From the NCBI RefSeq assembly GCF_014654205.1, contig NZ_BNAW01000001.1, forward strand, positions 248,001 to 312,000: 64,000 bases of DNA, given 5' to 3'. This stretch comes from Amycolatopsis bullii. Its GTDB lineage: Bacteria; Actinomycetota; Actinomycetes; Mycobacteriales; Pseudonocardiaceae. Shown in pieces: positions 42,526 to 51,339 of the stretch. Numbering within the stretch: position 1 is the stretch's first letter; the number at the start of each line of letters is the position of its first letter. The position numbers and the translations under genes are program-made. The notes beneath the pieces are model-generated. The model ran no database searches and was not told where the DNA came from. It worked only from the letters and a program-made list of their open reading frames with translations.

Positions 42526-43386
42526 ATGCAGCTGGTCACCGAGGACAACATCACCGAACTCGCCGCGCGGCGCTGGGCGAGCGCGCACGATCCGCGGACG
42601 GCCGAGGTGATGGCGGCGCTCGTGCGCCACCTGCACGCCTTCGCCCGCGAGGTGCGGCTGAGCGAGCCCGAGTGGATGGCCGCGATGCGGTGGCTGACCG
42701 AGACCGGGCAGATCAGCGACGAGAAGCGCGAAGAGTTCATCCTCGCCTCCGACGTGCTCGGCCTGAGCATGCTGGTCGTGCAGATGAACCACGTCTTCGA
42801 CGCCAAGGCGACCCCGGCCACCGTGCTCGGTCCCTTCCACATCGAGGGTTCGCCGGAGAAGGAGTTCGGCGGCGACATGTCCGACGGCCTGCCCGGCACG
42901 CCGCTCTACATCACCGGCACGGTCCGCGGCCTCGACGGCTTCCCGGTCGTCGGCGCGGTCCTCGACGTCTGGCAGGCCGACGAGGAAGGCGCGTACGAGT
43001 CGCAGATCCCGGACGTCGACGAGGCCCGCCTGCGCGCGAAGTACACCAGCCGCGCCGACGGGACCTACTGCGTGCGGACCATCGCGCCGAAGGGGTACTC
43101 GATCCCGATGGACGGCCCCGTCGGCGCGCTGATCCGCGGCACCGACATCAGCCACTTCCGTCCCGCCCACGTGCACTTCCTGATCAACGCCGCCGGGTAC
43201 GAGCCGCTGATCACGCACCTGTTCCAGGAGGGCGCGCAGTACCTGGACAGCGACGTCGTCTTCGGCACCAAGCAGGAACTCGTGGTCGCGTTCGAGCCGC
43301 GCGATCCCGGGCCGACGCCGGACGGCGGCGAATCGGCGCACCCGTGGCTCGAGGCGCGCTACGACTTCGTCCTGCAGCCGGTCTGA
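42526..43386 (+). CDS. Intradiol ring-cleavage dioxygenase (hydroxyquinol/catechol 1,2-type)
   Basis: 286 residues from ATG 42526 (GAGAGGAAC). N-terminal dimer helices (1-85), then VLGPFHIEGSPEKEFG. The Fe(III) ligands fit Tyr157 (DEEGAYESQ), Tyr191 (KGYSIPMDGPVG), His215 and His217 (FRPAHVHFLINA). The wording of these motifs is closest to hydroxyquinol 1,2-dioxygenases, which make maleylacetate. No maleylacetate reductase of the usual type follows; the MDR gene is next instead. Confidence 0.92.
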   Translation: MQLVTEDNITELAARRWASAHDPRTAEVMAALVRHLHAFAREVRLSEPEWMAAMRWLTETGQISDEKREEFILASDVLGLSMLVVQMNHVFDAKATPATVLGPFHIEGSPEKEFGGDMSDGLPGTPLYITGTVRGLDGFPVVGAVLDVWQADEEGAYESQIPDVDEARLRAKYTSRADGTYCVRTIAPKGYSIPMDGPVGALIRGTDISHFRPAHVHFLINAAGYEPLITHLFQEGAQYLDSDVVFGTKQELVVAFEPRDPGPTPDGGESAHPWLEARYDFVLQPV

Positions 43387-43389
43387 CCG

Positions 43390-44325
43390 GTGCGCGCGGC
43401 CGAGATCCGGACGGCCGGACAGCCGCCGGTGGTGGCCGTCCGGGCCGAGCCCGAGCCGGGGGCCGGGCAGGTCGCCGTCCGCGTGACGGCGGCGCCGATC
43501 ACCCCGCTCGACCGGCTCTGCGCGTCCGGCACGTCCTACTTCGGCGTGCCCGCCACGCCTTACGTGCCGGGAGTGCAGGGCGTCGGGCTGCTGGCCGGGA
43601 CGCCGGTCTGGTTCGCCACGGCGGCGGGCATGCGTCCGGGGGACGGCAGCATGGCCGAGTGCGCGGTGGCCGCGTCGGCCGATGTGGTCGTCCTGCCGGA
43701 GGGGGCCGATCACGCCCTCGTCGCGGCGCTCGGGTTGTCGGCGGTCGCGGCGTGGATGTGCTTGACGGGCACGGGGCAACTCGCCGCGGGTGAGACCGTG
43801 CTGGTGCTCGGCGCGGGCGGGGTGGTCGGGCAGTCGGCCGTCCAGCTGGCGCGGGTGGCCGGGGCCGGGCGGGTGGTGGCGTGCGCGCGGTCGGAGACCG
43901 CGCTGGAGCGGGCGCGCCGGCTCGGCGCGGACGCCACGGTCGGGCTCGAGGACGGCGAAGACGTCGAACACCTGGCGCAGCGGCTCGAGGCGGTGGCCGG
44001 CCCGGTCGACCTGGTGCTCGACCCGGTGTGCGGGCTTCCGGCCGCGGCGGCGCTGCGCACGCTGCGTCCCGGCGGGCGGCTGGTCAACCTGGGCAGCGCG
44101 GCCGGCGAGGTGTGCCCGGTTCCCTCGGCCGTCCTGCGCAGCCGGTCGCTGCGCATCCTCGGCTACACGAACAATGAGCTTTCCGCCGACGAGCGCCGGG
44201 AAGCGCTGCGGACGGTGGTGGGGCAGGCGATGACGGGTGCGCTCACGGTCGACCACGAGCGTGTTCCGCTGCACGACGCGGCCCGGGCGTGGAGCCGCCC
44301 GGGCCGCGTCGTGCTGGTGCCCTGA
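43390..44325 (+). CDS. MDR family dehydrogenase/quinone oxidoreductase
   Basis: 311 residues from GTG 43390, three bases after the dioxygenase stop. A GroES-like N-terminal half (ITPLDRLCASGTSYFGVPATPYVPGVQGVG) and a Rossmann NAD(P) motif VLVLGAGGVVGQSAVQLARVAG (about 137-158). No structural or catalytic zinc Cys cluster is apparent, so it is of the quinone-oxidoreductase type. Last gene of the IclR-linked operon; may reduce the ring-cleavage product, but this is a guess. Confidence 0.88.
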   Translation: MRAAEIRTAGQPPVVAVRAEPEPGAGQVAVRVTAAPITPLDRLCASGTSYFGVPATPYVPGVQGVGLLAGTPVWFATAAGMRPGDGSMAECAVAASADVVVLPEGADHALVAALGLSAVAAWMCLTGTGQLAAGETVLVLGAGGVVGQSAVQLARVAGAGRVVACARSETALERARRLGADATVGLEDGEDVEHLAQRLEAVAGPVDLVLDPVCGLPAAAALRTLRPGGRLVNLGSAAGEVCPVPSAVLRSRSLRILGYTNNELSADERREALRTVVGQAMTGALTVDHERVPLHDAARAWSRPGRVVLVP

Positions 44326-44353
44326 ATCGGGCGCCCGGCGGTGACCGCTGTGG

Positions 44354-44509
44354 TCACCGGCCCCCAGGGCCGGGTTTCGGCACGTCGCCGATGTAGGGAC
44401 CGCTTCCCACCCCGCCGACCGGGTTGGGGTCGCTCGTCGCGGACGCCGCGGGGGCGAGCACGGCGAGCGCGGCCGCGGTGAGCAGAGCGGCAGCTACAGC
44501 ACGTTTCAT
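44354..44509 (-). CDS. Small secreted peptide, 51 residues
   Basis: ATG 44509 follows a strong GAAGGAG. Residues 1-24 (MKRAVAAALLTAAALAVLAP then AASA) are a textbook signal peptide; the mature part is 27 residues, TSDPNPVGGVGSGPYIGDVP then KPGPGGR, rich in Gly and Pro. Not recognised. Too short for usual ORF listings. Converges on the MDR gene 28 bases away. Confidence 0.7.
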   Translation of the reverse strand: MKRAVAAALLTAAALAVLAPAASATSDPNPVGGVGSGPYIGDVPKPGPGGR

Positions 44510-44653
44510 CGGTGAGCTCCTTCGCGTTCCCCCGCATTGTGCTCGATCCGGCTTCCAAACCGCTTCCGCTTTCCGGAATCCACCGCCGCGACGGCGGGGT
44601 TCGCGCGGATCGGCCGCGCACGGTGCCGGTCCGGGTGCGGGGAGCGATCACCG

Positions 44654-45379
44654 TCACGACGGCGGGGCGAGGTTCTGGCACAGCGCGGTGGGGAACTTCG
44701 GGTCGGCGGCCAGGAGTTCGGCGCAGCCGCCGCCCTTCGCCTCGGCGAAGCTCGCCCAGCCGTAGCTCGCCCAGCGGTAGACGACCCGGGTCGCGGCCTG
44801 GCCGCCGTGCCGTTGCCGGTCCTGGATCAGCCAGTCCTGGTCGCACGAGCGCGTGGTGCCGGAGTACTCCGCGTCGGCGCCGCCGTTCCTCTGCGCGATC
44901 CACGCCGGGTCGCAGTGGTCGGCGGGCGGATCGCAGCCGAGGCCGGGATAGCACTGCTTCGGGCCGGCGGCCACCGGCCAGGCGTCACCGCCGTTGACGA
45001 TCACCGGCCGGTTCCCGATCGGCGCCGCCGTCGTGATCGGGAAGTCGGCCGGCCCCGGCGTGCAGCGCACGCCCTTTCGCGGCCGGAAGAGGACCTCGGC
45101 CTCGACGCGGTCACCGGCCTCGGTGACCCGGGCGTGCGGTGCTTCGGCGCAGGGGGGCAGGTTGACGTGCAGCACCGCGCTGCGGTCGTCGGGACCCGCC
45201 CGGACGTCGAGGACCCACGCGCGCTGCTCCGGCGGTGGGGCCGTCGACGGGACCGGAGTGGTGACCGGCGTGGCGGTGCTCCGGTACGGGATGTCCAACG
45301 CCAGCAGCAGCCAGAACGCGAGGCCACCGGCGGCGAGCGCCCCGAACGTCCACAACGCGGGCTTGACGAATCGCGACAT
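44654..45379 (-). CDS. Membrane-anchored protein of unknown function
   Basis: 241 residues from ATG 45379 (GGGGGAG). One N-terminal transmembrane helix (about 8-29, ALWTFGALAAGGLAFWLLLAL), a Pro/Thr linker, then an extracellular domain with seven Cys (CAEAPH, RCTPGP, QCYPGLGCDPPADHCDPAW, SCDQDW) and conserved Trp/Arg. The Cys spacing suggests disulfide bonds. Family not recognised. Confidence 0.75.
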   Translation of the reverse strand: MSRFVKPALWTFGALAAGGLAFWLLLALDIPYRSTATPVTTPVPSTAPPPEQRAWVLDVRAGPDDRSAVLHVNLPPCAEAPHARVTEAGDRVEAEVLFRPRKGVRCTPGPADFPITTAAPIGNRPVIVNGGDAWPVAAGPKQCYPGLGCDPPADHCDPAWIAQRNGGADAEYSGTTRSCDQDWLIQDRQRHGGQAATRVVYRWASYGWASFAEAKGGGCAELLAADPKFPTALCQNLAPPS

Positions 45380-45434
45380 CGAAGCTCCCCCCTCAATGCT
45401 CGAGGCGGGAGCCTATCCGAGGGATACGACCGCT

Positions 45435-45968
45435 CTAGCGGCCGTATCCCTCGGCGGCCAGCACCTTGCCGATCCGGTCGTAGACCGCCGGGTCGTCCGG
45501 GGCCACCGTGGCGAGGCCGTCGACGTAGCGGTTGAACATGCAGAAGGCCGCGGCGATCAGGACCGTGTCGTGCAGTTCGACGTCGGTCGCGCCTTCCGCG
45601 CGGGCCGCCTCGATCAGCTCGGGCGTCACCGCCCGGCCGGTCTCGCGCGTGGCGAGAGCGATCCGCAGCAGCGCCTTCAGCTTCTCCCCCACCGGGGCGT
45701 CGTCGATTCCGGTGCAGGCCGCGTCGACCACCGCGCGGCCGCCGTCGAGGGTTTCGGCCGCCACGGCGGCGTGGCTGCCGTGGCAGAAGCGGCACTCGTT
45801 GCCGTTCGAGACCACCGCCGCGATCAGTTCACGCTCGCCCACGGTGAGACTGCCCGGGCCACGCAGCAGCGTCTGCGCCAGGTCGTTGAGCGGGACGGCG
45901 GTCTCGGGCCGGAACGCGAACAGCGACCGGATACCGGGCAGCTGCGGGTCGAGCGGGATGTGCGGCAT
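45435..45968 (-). CDS. AhpD-like / carboxymuconolactone decarboxylase family protein
   Basis: 177 residues from ATG 45968 (AGGAGG). Contains the redox motif NECRFCHGSHAAV with Cys59, Cys62 and His66 preceded by a conserved Glu (GERELIAAVV), the peroxidase-related arrangement of the family. The C-terminal half repeats a helical bundle with DTVLIAAAFCMFNRYVDGLA. Likely a cytoplasmic peroxidase-type oxidoreductase. Confidence 0.9.
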   Translation of the reverse strand: MPHIPLDPQLPGIRSLFAFRPETAVPLNDLAQTLLRGPGSLTVGERELIAAVVSNGNECRFCHGSHAAVAAETLDGGRAVVDAACTGIDDAPVGEKLKALLRIALATRETGRAVTPELIEAARAEGATDVELHDTVLIAAAFCMFNRYVDGLATVAPDDPAVYDRIGKVLAAEGYGR

Positions 45969-46018
45969 CGGTTCCTCCTGGCGCGGGCGAAAGATGGTCC
46001 CGCGCAGTCTTTCGCCAC

Positions 46019-46062
46019 GCGGCGGCCCGGCCAACCTCCGTGTTGCCGAACCGGGCCGCCGC
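46019..46062. terminator. Inverted repeat downstream of chitinase gene
   Basis: Perfect 12-bp arms GCGGCGGCCCGG (46019-46030) and complement (46051-46062), 20-base spacer, 8 bases past the chitinase stop. Likely its terminator. Confidence 0.6.
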
Positions 46063-46070
46063 CGAAAGCG

Positions 46071-47813
46071 CTAGCCGATGGCGAAGTCGTCCGCGTAGAC
46101 GGCACTTTGGCCGTACCAGCCGTGGACGTACACCGTCACCGCACCGGACGCGCCGGTGGTGAAGGGCACCGACAGCTTCGTCCAGCCGCTGCCGGAGGTC
46201 CACGCACTCGCCGTGGCCCCGCCGCGGACGCCGACGTAGGCGTAGCTGCCCTGCACCCACGCGGTGAGCGTGTAGGAGTGGTTCGGGGCCAGCGTGACGT
46301 TTTGCGCCGCTTCGCCGGTGGCCGACGCCGAGGGCGTCACCTGCAGCGCGTGGGTGCCCGAGTGCGCCGGCGAGGCGACGACCGCGTCGCCGGGTGCGGT
46401 CCACGGGCTCAGCGCACCGGTTTCGAAGCCGCCGTTGACCACGCCGCCGGCGGGCGGGGTGCCCTTGACGGTGAGGGTGAAGGTGGCGCTGCGGCTGCCG
46501 GAGGCGCCGGTGCCGGTCACCGTGAGCGGGTAGACGCCGGGCACGGCGGCCGCGGTGGTGGCCACCGACAGCGTCGCGCTGCCGCCCGCGGTCACCGTGC
46601 CGGGGCTGACCGTGGCGGTGACGCCGGCGGGCGCGCCGGTGACCGACAGCGCGACCTGCTGGGCGGAGCCGGACGTCACGGCCGTGCTCACGGTCGCCGA
46701 CGCCGAGCCGCCCGGATCCACCGCGGCCGAGGCGGGACTGGCGGCGAGGGAGAAGTCGTTGCCGGGCACGGAGGTGCCGCCGGTGAAGGGCTCGAAAGCG
46801 TGGCTGAAGAACCACGTGTCCTGCGCGATGCCGGAGCAGTTGTCGGCCGCGGCGCCGCCGGGGCAGCTGCCGTTGTCGCGTTGCAGAGCCCAGAACGACA
46901 GCGTGTTGATGCCCTTGGCCACCGCCCAGTTGTAGACGGTGGTGGCGTCGGCGGTGGTGAACGTTTCGGCCGGGCCGAAGTCGTCGACGCCGATCATCTC
47001 GGTGACGCCGACCATCGCCCACAGCTGGGCCTGCGTCTTGCCCGGGTAGAGCGCGCCCAGCTGGGAGACCAGGCCGGTCGCGGCGGTCTGGGTGTCGGTG
47101 GCCATCTGGTGGGCGGCGTTGTCGTAGTAGTCGAAGGTCATCAGGTTGACGACGTCGACGCGGGTGCCGTTGGCGACGGCGTTGCGCAGCACGGCCAGGC
47201 CGCTGTCGGCCAGGCCGCGGGTGGTCGTCGGCAGGGTGTAGGAGATCTGCAGCGAGCGCCCGGAGGCCGCGGCCCAGTCCTGGACCTTCTTGAGGGCCTT
47301 GTTGCGGCGGTCGATCCCGGCGGTGTTGGTCAGCGAGTTGTCCTCGATGTCCATGTCCAGCCGGGGGACGTCGTAGGTGGTGATCACCGACTCGTAGGCG
47401 GCGGCGATGGAGTCCACAGTGGTGCAGCTGTCGGCGATTTCGGTGCCGGTGTTGTCGGCGGTGTACCCGCCGAAGGACGGGATGACGTCGCCGCCGCGGG
47501 AGCGGATGGTGGCGATGTCGGTCCCGAAGACGCCGGCGGAGACCGGCATGCCGGTGTCGCCGTTCCAGTACACCGTGCAGGAGCCCTTGGTGGCGGCCTG
47601 CAGGAACGCCATCGTGAGGTGCTTGGCGCCGGACTGCTGTGCCAGCGCGGCCGGGCTCTCGCCGGTCCAGGCTTCGAAGTACGGCGCGAAGACGTGGGCG
47701 GGCAGCGGCGTGGCGGCGTGGGCGGTCCCGGCGGCGGCGACCAGGGAACCGGCCGAGAACGCCGCCAGGGCCAGGGAAACGGACAATCGGGAGAAAGGTC
47801 TGCGTCGACGCAT
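46071..47813 (-). CDS. Secreted GH18 chitinase with Ig-like and carbohydrate-binding domains
   Basis: 580 residues from ATG 47813 (CAGGAGC). Signal peptide about 1-33. The GH18 barrel begins at HVFAPYFEAWTG; the catalytic motif RLDMDIED gives Asp153, Asp155 and Glu157 (DxDxE), Glu157 being the acid. SFGGYT is the preceding conserved strand and MTFDYYDN the Met-Tyr/Asp-Tyr pocket. Residues about 375-465 form an Ig/Big-like linker domain; 470-580 a jelly-roll carbohydrate-binding module (GGFETGALSPWTAPG...). Degrades chitin outside the cell. DasR-type sites lie upstream. Confidence 0.93.
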   Translation of the reverse strand: MRRRRPFSRLSVSLALAAFSAGSLVAAAGTAHAATPLPAHVFAPYFEAWTGESPAALAQQSGAKHLTMAFLQAATKGSCTVYWNGDTGMPVSAGVFGTDIATIRSRGGDVIPSFGGYTADNTGTEIADSCTTVDSIAAAYESVITTYDVPRLDMDIEDNSLTNTAGIDRRNKALKKVQDWAAASGRSLQISYTLPTTTRGLADSGLAVLRNAVANGTRVDVVNLMTFDYYDNAAHQMATDTQTAATGLVSQLGALYPGKTQAQLWAMVGVTEMIGVDDFGPAETFTTADATTVYNWAVAKGINTLSFWALQRDNGSCPGGAAADNCSGIAQDTWFFSHAFEPFTGGTSVPGNDFSLAASPASAAVDPGGSASATVSTAVTSGSAQQVALSVTGAPAGVTATVSPGTVTAGGSATLSVATTAAAVPGVYPLTVTGTGASGSRSATFTLTVKGTPPAGGVVNGGFETGALSPWTAPGDAVVASPAHSGTHALQVTPSASATGEAAQNVTLAPNHSYTLTAWVQGSYAYVGVRGGATASAWTSGSGWTKLSVPFTTGASGAVTVYVHGWYGQSAVYADDFAIG

Positions 47814-47873
47814 CTGCGCTCCTGAGCCGGCGGGGAGCCGTGCGGCGGCGTGGCACGGCGGGACCACCCCAGG

Positions 47874-47913
47874 ATTGGATCAGACCAATTGGCTCGTCAA
47901 GGTCTAGACCACT
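47874..47913. promoter_or_regulatory. DasR-responsive element candidates upstream of chitinase
   Basis: CAAGGTCTAGACCACT (47898-47913) matches 13 of 16 bases of the Streptomyces dre consensus AGTGGTCTAGACCACT. ATTGGATCAGACCAAT (47874-47889) is a weaker match (11 of 16). They lie 61-100 bases upstream of the chitinase start. DasR, a GntR regulator responding to amino-sugar phosphates, controls chitinases through such sites in streptomycetes. Confidence 0.7.
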
Positions 47914-47986
47914 AAACCGGCCGGATGGCCGCAGTGGTTGCTCGGTCGACACCACCGGGCATGAACACACTTGGTGAGCAACGATC

Positions 47987-48002
47987 GGAACAAAAACGTT
48001 CC
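47987..48002. promoter_or_regulatory. Inverted repeat GGAAC-N6-GTTCC before ABC permease
   Basis: Perfect 5-bp arms with an A-rich spacer (AAAAAC), 33 bases before the permease ATG. AT-rich context suggests it is in the core promoter; possible operator, regulator unknown. Confidence 0.4.
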
Positions 48003-48035
48003 AACTCCGGGGTGCGGCCGGTAGCGTCCTCGGCC

Positions 48036-50654
48036 ATGCGGGTGATGTGGGGGAAGAATGGACGACGCAGAGTGACCAAGCCGTGGCGGGCGGCCCCGAG
48101 GGCCGCCCTCTCCAGCCCGCTGACGCTGATCGTGGCGGCCGTGACCTCCCTGCTGGCGTGCTTCCTCGGCACGGCCGCGGTGCTGCAGGCCTCCGCGGCC
48201 GGCGGCGCGGCGGTGCGATACCAGACGGGCATCACCTGCCCGGACAGCTACGGCCCGATGTTCGGCAAGGGCAACATGCCGGTGCGGGACATCCCGGCGG
48301 TGACCGGCGCGATCCGGCGCCACGCCGCCGCGCACGGGTTCGGCGCCCCCGTCGTCGGCCAGTTCACGAACGTGCTGCGGGGAACCGAGTTCAACGGCGA
48401 CCCGCACTACAAGATCCGCCTCGGCTACCGCGACCAGGCAGGCCTGGACAACCTGACGCTGCAGCAGGGCACGCGCGCGCCGGGGCTGTGGCTGGGCAAC
48501 GTGGTGGCCGACGCCGAGCACATCGGCGTCGGCACGAAGCCGAGCCTGCAGGGCGTGCCGCTGCCGCCGGTCACCGGCATCTACCGCGACCTGCTCGACC
48601 CGCCGCCGCGGTGGTGGTGCTCCCAGCAGTCCGGCGCCGTCATCGACCGCCTGGTCGACGACCCGATCGACTCGATCGTCTTCGCCACCGACGGCAAGAC
48701 CTTCGACGACACGATCAAGGCGATCGGCCTGCCGACGATGCAGTACTTCCACGTCTCCTTCTACGAGCCGGCGCCGGCGACGCTGAGCGCGGCCGAAGAC
48801 CTGCTGCAGCGCTCGAAGGACCTCGTCGCCGACGTCCGCGCCGACCTGACCGCCCAGGGCCTCGGCTCGCTGATCGCCGCCGACGTCCCGGACTTCGGGC
48901 GGTCGGTGCAGATCTCCCGCCAGGCGCAGGACAACGTGTTCGTCTCGATCCTGCCGCTCGCACTGATCAGCGTCCTGGTCGGCTGCGCCGGCCTCGGCAC
49001 GGTGGCGCTGCAGTGGTACCAGCGGCGGCACGCGCAGCTGCGGCTGCTCTCCGCGCGCGGCAGCGGCCCGGCGGCGCTCGGCGGCCTGGCCGTCGCCGAG
49101 CTGGGGCTGCCGATCCTGCTCGGCGGCGCGGTGGGTGCGCTCGCGGCGCGGCTGCTGCTCGGCGTGTACGGCCCACCCGGTGCCCCCGATCCGTCGGCCG
49201 AGCTGCGCGCCGCCGGGGTCGCGGCGGGGACCCTGGCCGTGTCGGTGGTGCTGCTGGCGCTGGTCGTGGCGGTGCGGGTGCACCGGGAGTTCGAGCTGGG
49301 CCGGGTGCGCCGCGGCGGCAACCGGGTGCGGGTGCTGGCGTACTTCCCGTGGGAGCTGGCGACGGCGGGGATGGCGTGGCTGGGCTGGACGCGCCTGGCG
49401 CACTACGGCACGACGTCGCGGCTGGGCAATCCCCTGCCGCAGGTGGATCCGCTGGCGCTGACCTACCCGGTGTTCGTGGTGCTGACGGTGGGGCTGCTGA
49501 CCGCGCGGCTGGCGTGGCTGGCGCTGCACGCCTCGCACCGGGCCCGGTTCTGGTCGCGCCCGGCGCTGCAGCTGGCGATCCGGCGGCTGGCCGGCGCCCG
49601 AGCCCCGGTGACCGGGGTGCTCGTCATCGGCACCCTCGCCATCGGCACGCTGGCCACCGGCATCGGCATCGCCAACGGCCAGGAAGAGGCCCTGGACACC
49701 AAGTCGGCGATCTTCGTCGGCAGCAACGCCCGCCTCGACACCGACAGCCCGATCGGCATGGGCCAGGTGGCGATGCCCGCGGCGCTGGCCGGCACCAGCA
49801 CGGTGGTCGGTGAGCTGACCGGCACCGGCAGCGTGGTGCTGGTGGTCGACCCGGCGACGTTCACCCGCGGCGCCGCGGTGGACCGCGTCCCCGGTGACGA
49901 CCTGGCCGGGCTGCTGGAGCGGATCTCGCGGCCGGACCCGCGCGGGACGCCGGTGATCCGGGTCGGGCACACGGCCAAGCAGAACACCAAGCTGCCCGAC
50001 GACCTGCCCGACGCGGTCGTCGCCGGTGACCTGCCGGTGTTCCCGATGATCGGCACCTCCCCCGGCTACGTCGTCTCGCGCACGGTGCTCAGCCACGCCC
50101 AGCTGGACGGCATTTCGAAGTGGAGCGTGCTGACCACCGCGCCGATGGCGGAGGCGACCACGGCGCTGCGGGCGGCGGGGGTGTTCATCCCGAACCGGAT
50201 CAGCCGGGAGTCCGCTTTGGACGGTCTGCCGTTCTTCGTGGTGTCGTGGACGTTTTCGTTCGTGGCGCTGCTGGGCGCGGTGCTCGGCGTGGTGGCGGTG
50301 CTGGCCCTGCTGGTGGCGGTCGAGGTCCGGCGGCGGCAGAACGCGCTGGCCGGGGCGCTCGTGCTGCGGATGGGCATGCGGCCGCGGACGCTGCTGGCCA
50401 GTCACCTGATGGAGCTGGGTGCGCTCAGCGGGCTGGCGATCGTGGTCGGGGTGGTGTGCGGGGTTTCGGTGGCCGGCCTGTCGGTGCCGCGGTTCGACCC
50501 GGCGACGTTCCTCGCGCCGCGGTCGGAGCTGCCGGATCCGCTGCCGTTCGTGCTGACCGTCGTCGCGATCGGCGCGGCGGTGGTCGCGCTGGCCGGCTGG
50601 ATCGCGGTGCGCTCGGTGCGCACCGCCCGGACCGCGGAGCTGATCCGTGCCTGA
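48036..50654 (+). CDS. ABC transporter permease, MacB/FtsX type
   Basis: 872 residues from ATG 48036; ATG 48045 and GTG 48072 are alternative starts and none has a strong ribosome site. One helix near residues 25-47 is followed by a large periplasm-side domain (about 50-300), then three helices, loops, and a second set of helices; the last three (FVVSWTFSFVALLGAVLGVVAV..., LSGLAIVVGVVCGV, LPFVLTVVAIGAAVV) form an FtsX-like module. Probably a mechanotransmission exporter rather than an importer. Operon with two ATPases (8- and 4-base overlaps). Confidence 0.85.
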   Translation: MRVMWGKNGRRRVTKPWRAAPRAALSSPLTLIVAAVTSLLACFLGTAAVLQASAAGGAAVRYQTGITCPDSYGPMFGKGNMPVRDIPAVTGAIRRHAAAHGFGAPVVGQFTNVLRGTEFNGDPHYKIRLGYRDQAGLDNLTLQQGTRAPGLWLGNVVADAEHIGVGTKPSLQGVPLPPVTGIYRDLLDPPPRWWCSQQSGAVIDRLVDDPIDSIVFATDGKTFDDTIKAIGLPTMQYFHVSFYEPAPATLSAAEDLLQRSKDLVADVRADLTAQGLGSLIAADVPDFGRSVQISRQAQDNVFVSILPLALISVLVGCAGLGTVALQWYQRRHAQLRLLSARGSGPAALGGLAVAELGLPILLGGAVGALAARLLLGVYGPPGAPDPSAELRAAGVAAGTLAVSVVLLALVVAVRVHREFELGRVRRGGNRVRVLAYFPWELATAGMAWLGWTRLAHYGTTSRLGNPLPQVDPLALTYPVFVVLTVGLLTARLAWLALHASHRARFWSRPALQLAIRRLAGARAPVTGVLVIGTLAIGTLATGIGIANGQEEALDTKSAIFVGSNARLDTDSPIGMGQVAMPAALAGTSTVVGELTGTGSVVLVVDPATFTRGAAVDRVPGDDLAGLLERISRPDPRGTPVIRVGHTAKQNTKLPDDLPDAVVAGDLPVFPMIGTSPGYVVSRTVLSHAQLDGISKWSVLTTAPMAEATTALRAAGVFIPNRISRESALDGLPFFVVSWTFSFVALLGAVLGVVAVLALLVAVEVRRRQNALAGALVLRMGMRPRTLLASHLMELGALSGLAIVVGVVCGVSVAGLSVPRFDPATFLAPRSELPDPLPFVLTVVAIGAAVVALAGWIAVRSVRTARTAELIRA

Positions 50655-51339
50655 GAAACCCATCTTTTCCCTGCGTGGCATCGGCGTCGACTACCCGACG
50701 CCGGCCGGGGTCGTCACCGGTGTCGACGACGTCAGCCTCGACGTGCCCGCGCGCGGGATGACCGTGCTCGCCGGCCCGTCCGGGTCGGGGAAGTCGACGC
50801 TGCTGCGGGTGCTGGGGCTGTTCGAGCAACCGGCGCGGGGCACGCTGACGTTCCAGGGCGCCGACGTCCGCAAGCTCAAGCACCGCGAGCGGCGGGCGCT
50901 GCGGCGGCACCACCTCGGCCTGGTGTTCCAGAACCCGGGCGACAACCTGCTGGGCTACCTGACGGTCGCGGAGAACCTGCACGCCGCGGCCGAGGCCGCC
51001 GGCACCGAGTGCAACGCCGAGGACATCCTCGGGCAACTGGGCCTGCACGGCACCGGCGGCTGGAAGATTCCGGCGCTCTCGGGCGGGCAGCAGCAGCGGC
51101 TGGCGTTCGGGTGCGTGCTCGCCGCGCGCTCGACGGTGATCCTCGCCGACGAGCCGACGTCGCAGCTGGACGAGGCGTCGGCCGATCTGGTGCTGGAAAC
51201 CCTGCAGTACCTGGTTGACCAGGACTTCGCGGTCCTGGTCGCCTCGCACGACGAACGCCTGATCGACCTCGGCGCCCGGGTCGCCCGGCTGCACAAGGGC
51301 GCGCTCGAGGGCATCGAAGAACGGGAGCTGCCGGCATGA
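50647..51339 (+). CDS. ABC transporter ATP-binding protein (first)
   Basis: 230 residues from GTG 50647, overlapping the permease by 8 bases. Walker A AGPSGSGKST, Q-loop LVFQNPGDNLL, signature LSGGQQQRLAFG, Walker B VILADEPTSQLD and H-loop SHDERL are all intact. Of the LolD/MacB ATPase group. Confidence 0.95.
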   Translation: MPEKPIFSLRGIGVDYPTPAGVVTGVDDVSLDVPARGMTVLAGPSGSGKSTLLRVLGLFEQPARGTLTFQGADVRKLKHRERRALRRHHLGLVFQNPGDNLLGYLTVAENLHAAAEAAGTECNAEDILGQLGLHGTGGWKIPALSGGQQQRLAFGCVLAARSTVILADEPTSQLDEASADLVLETLQYLVDQDFAVLVASHDERLIDLGARVARLHKGALEGIEERELPA

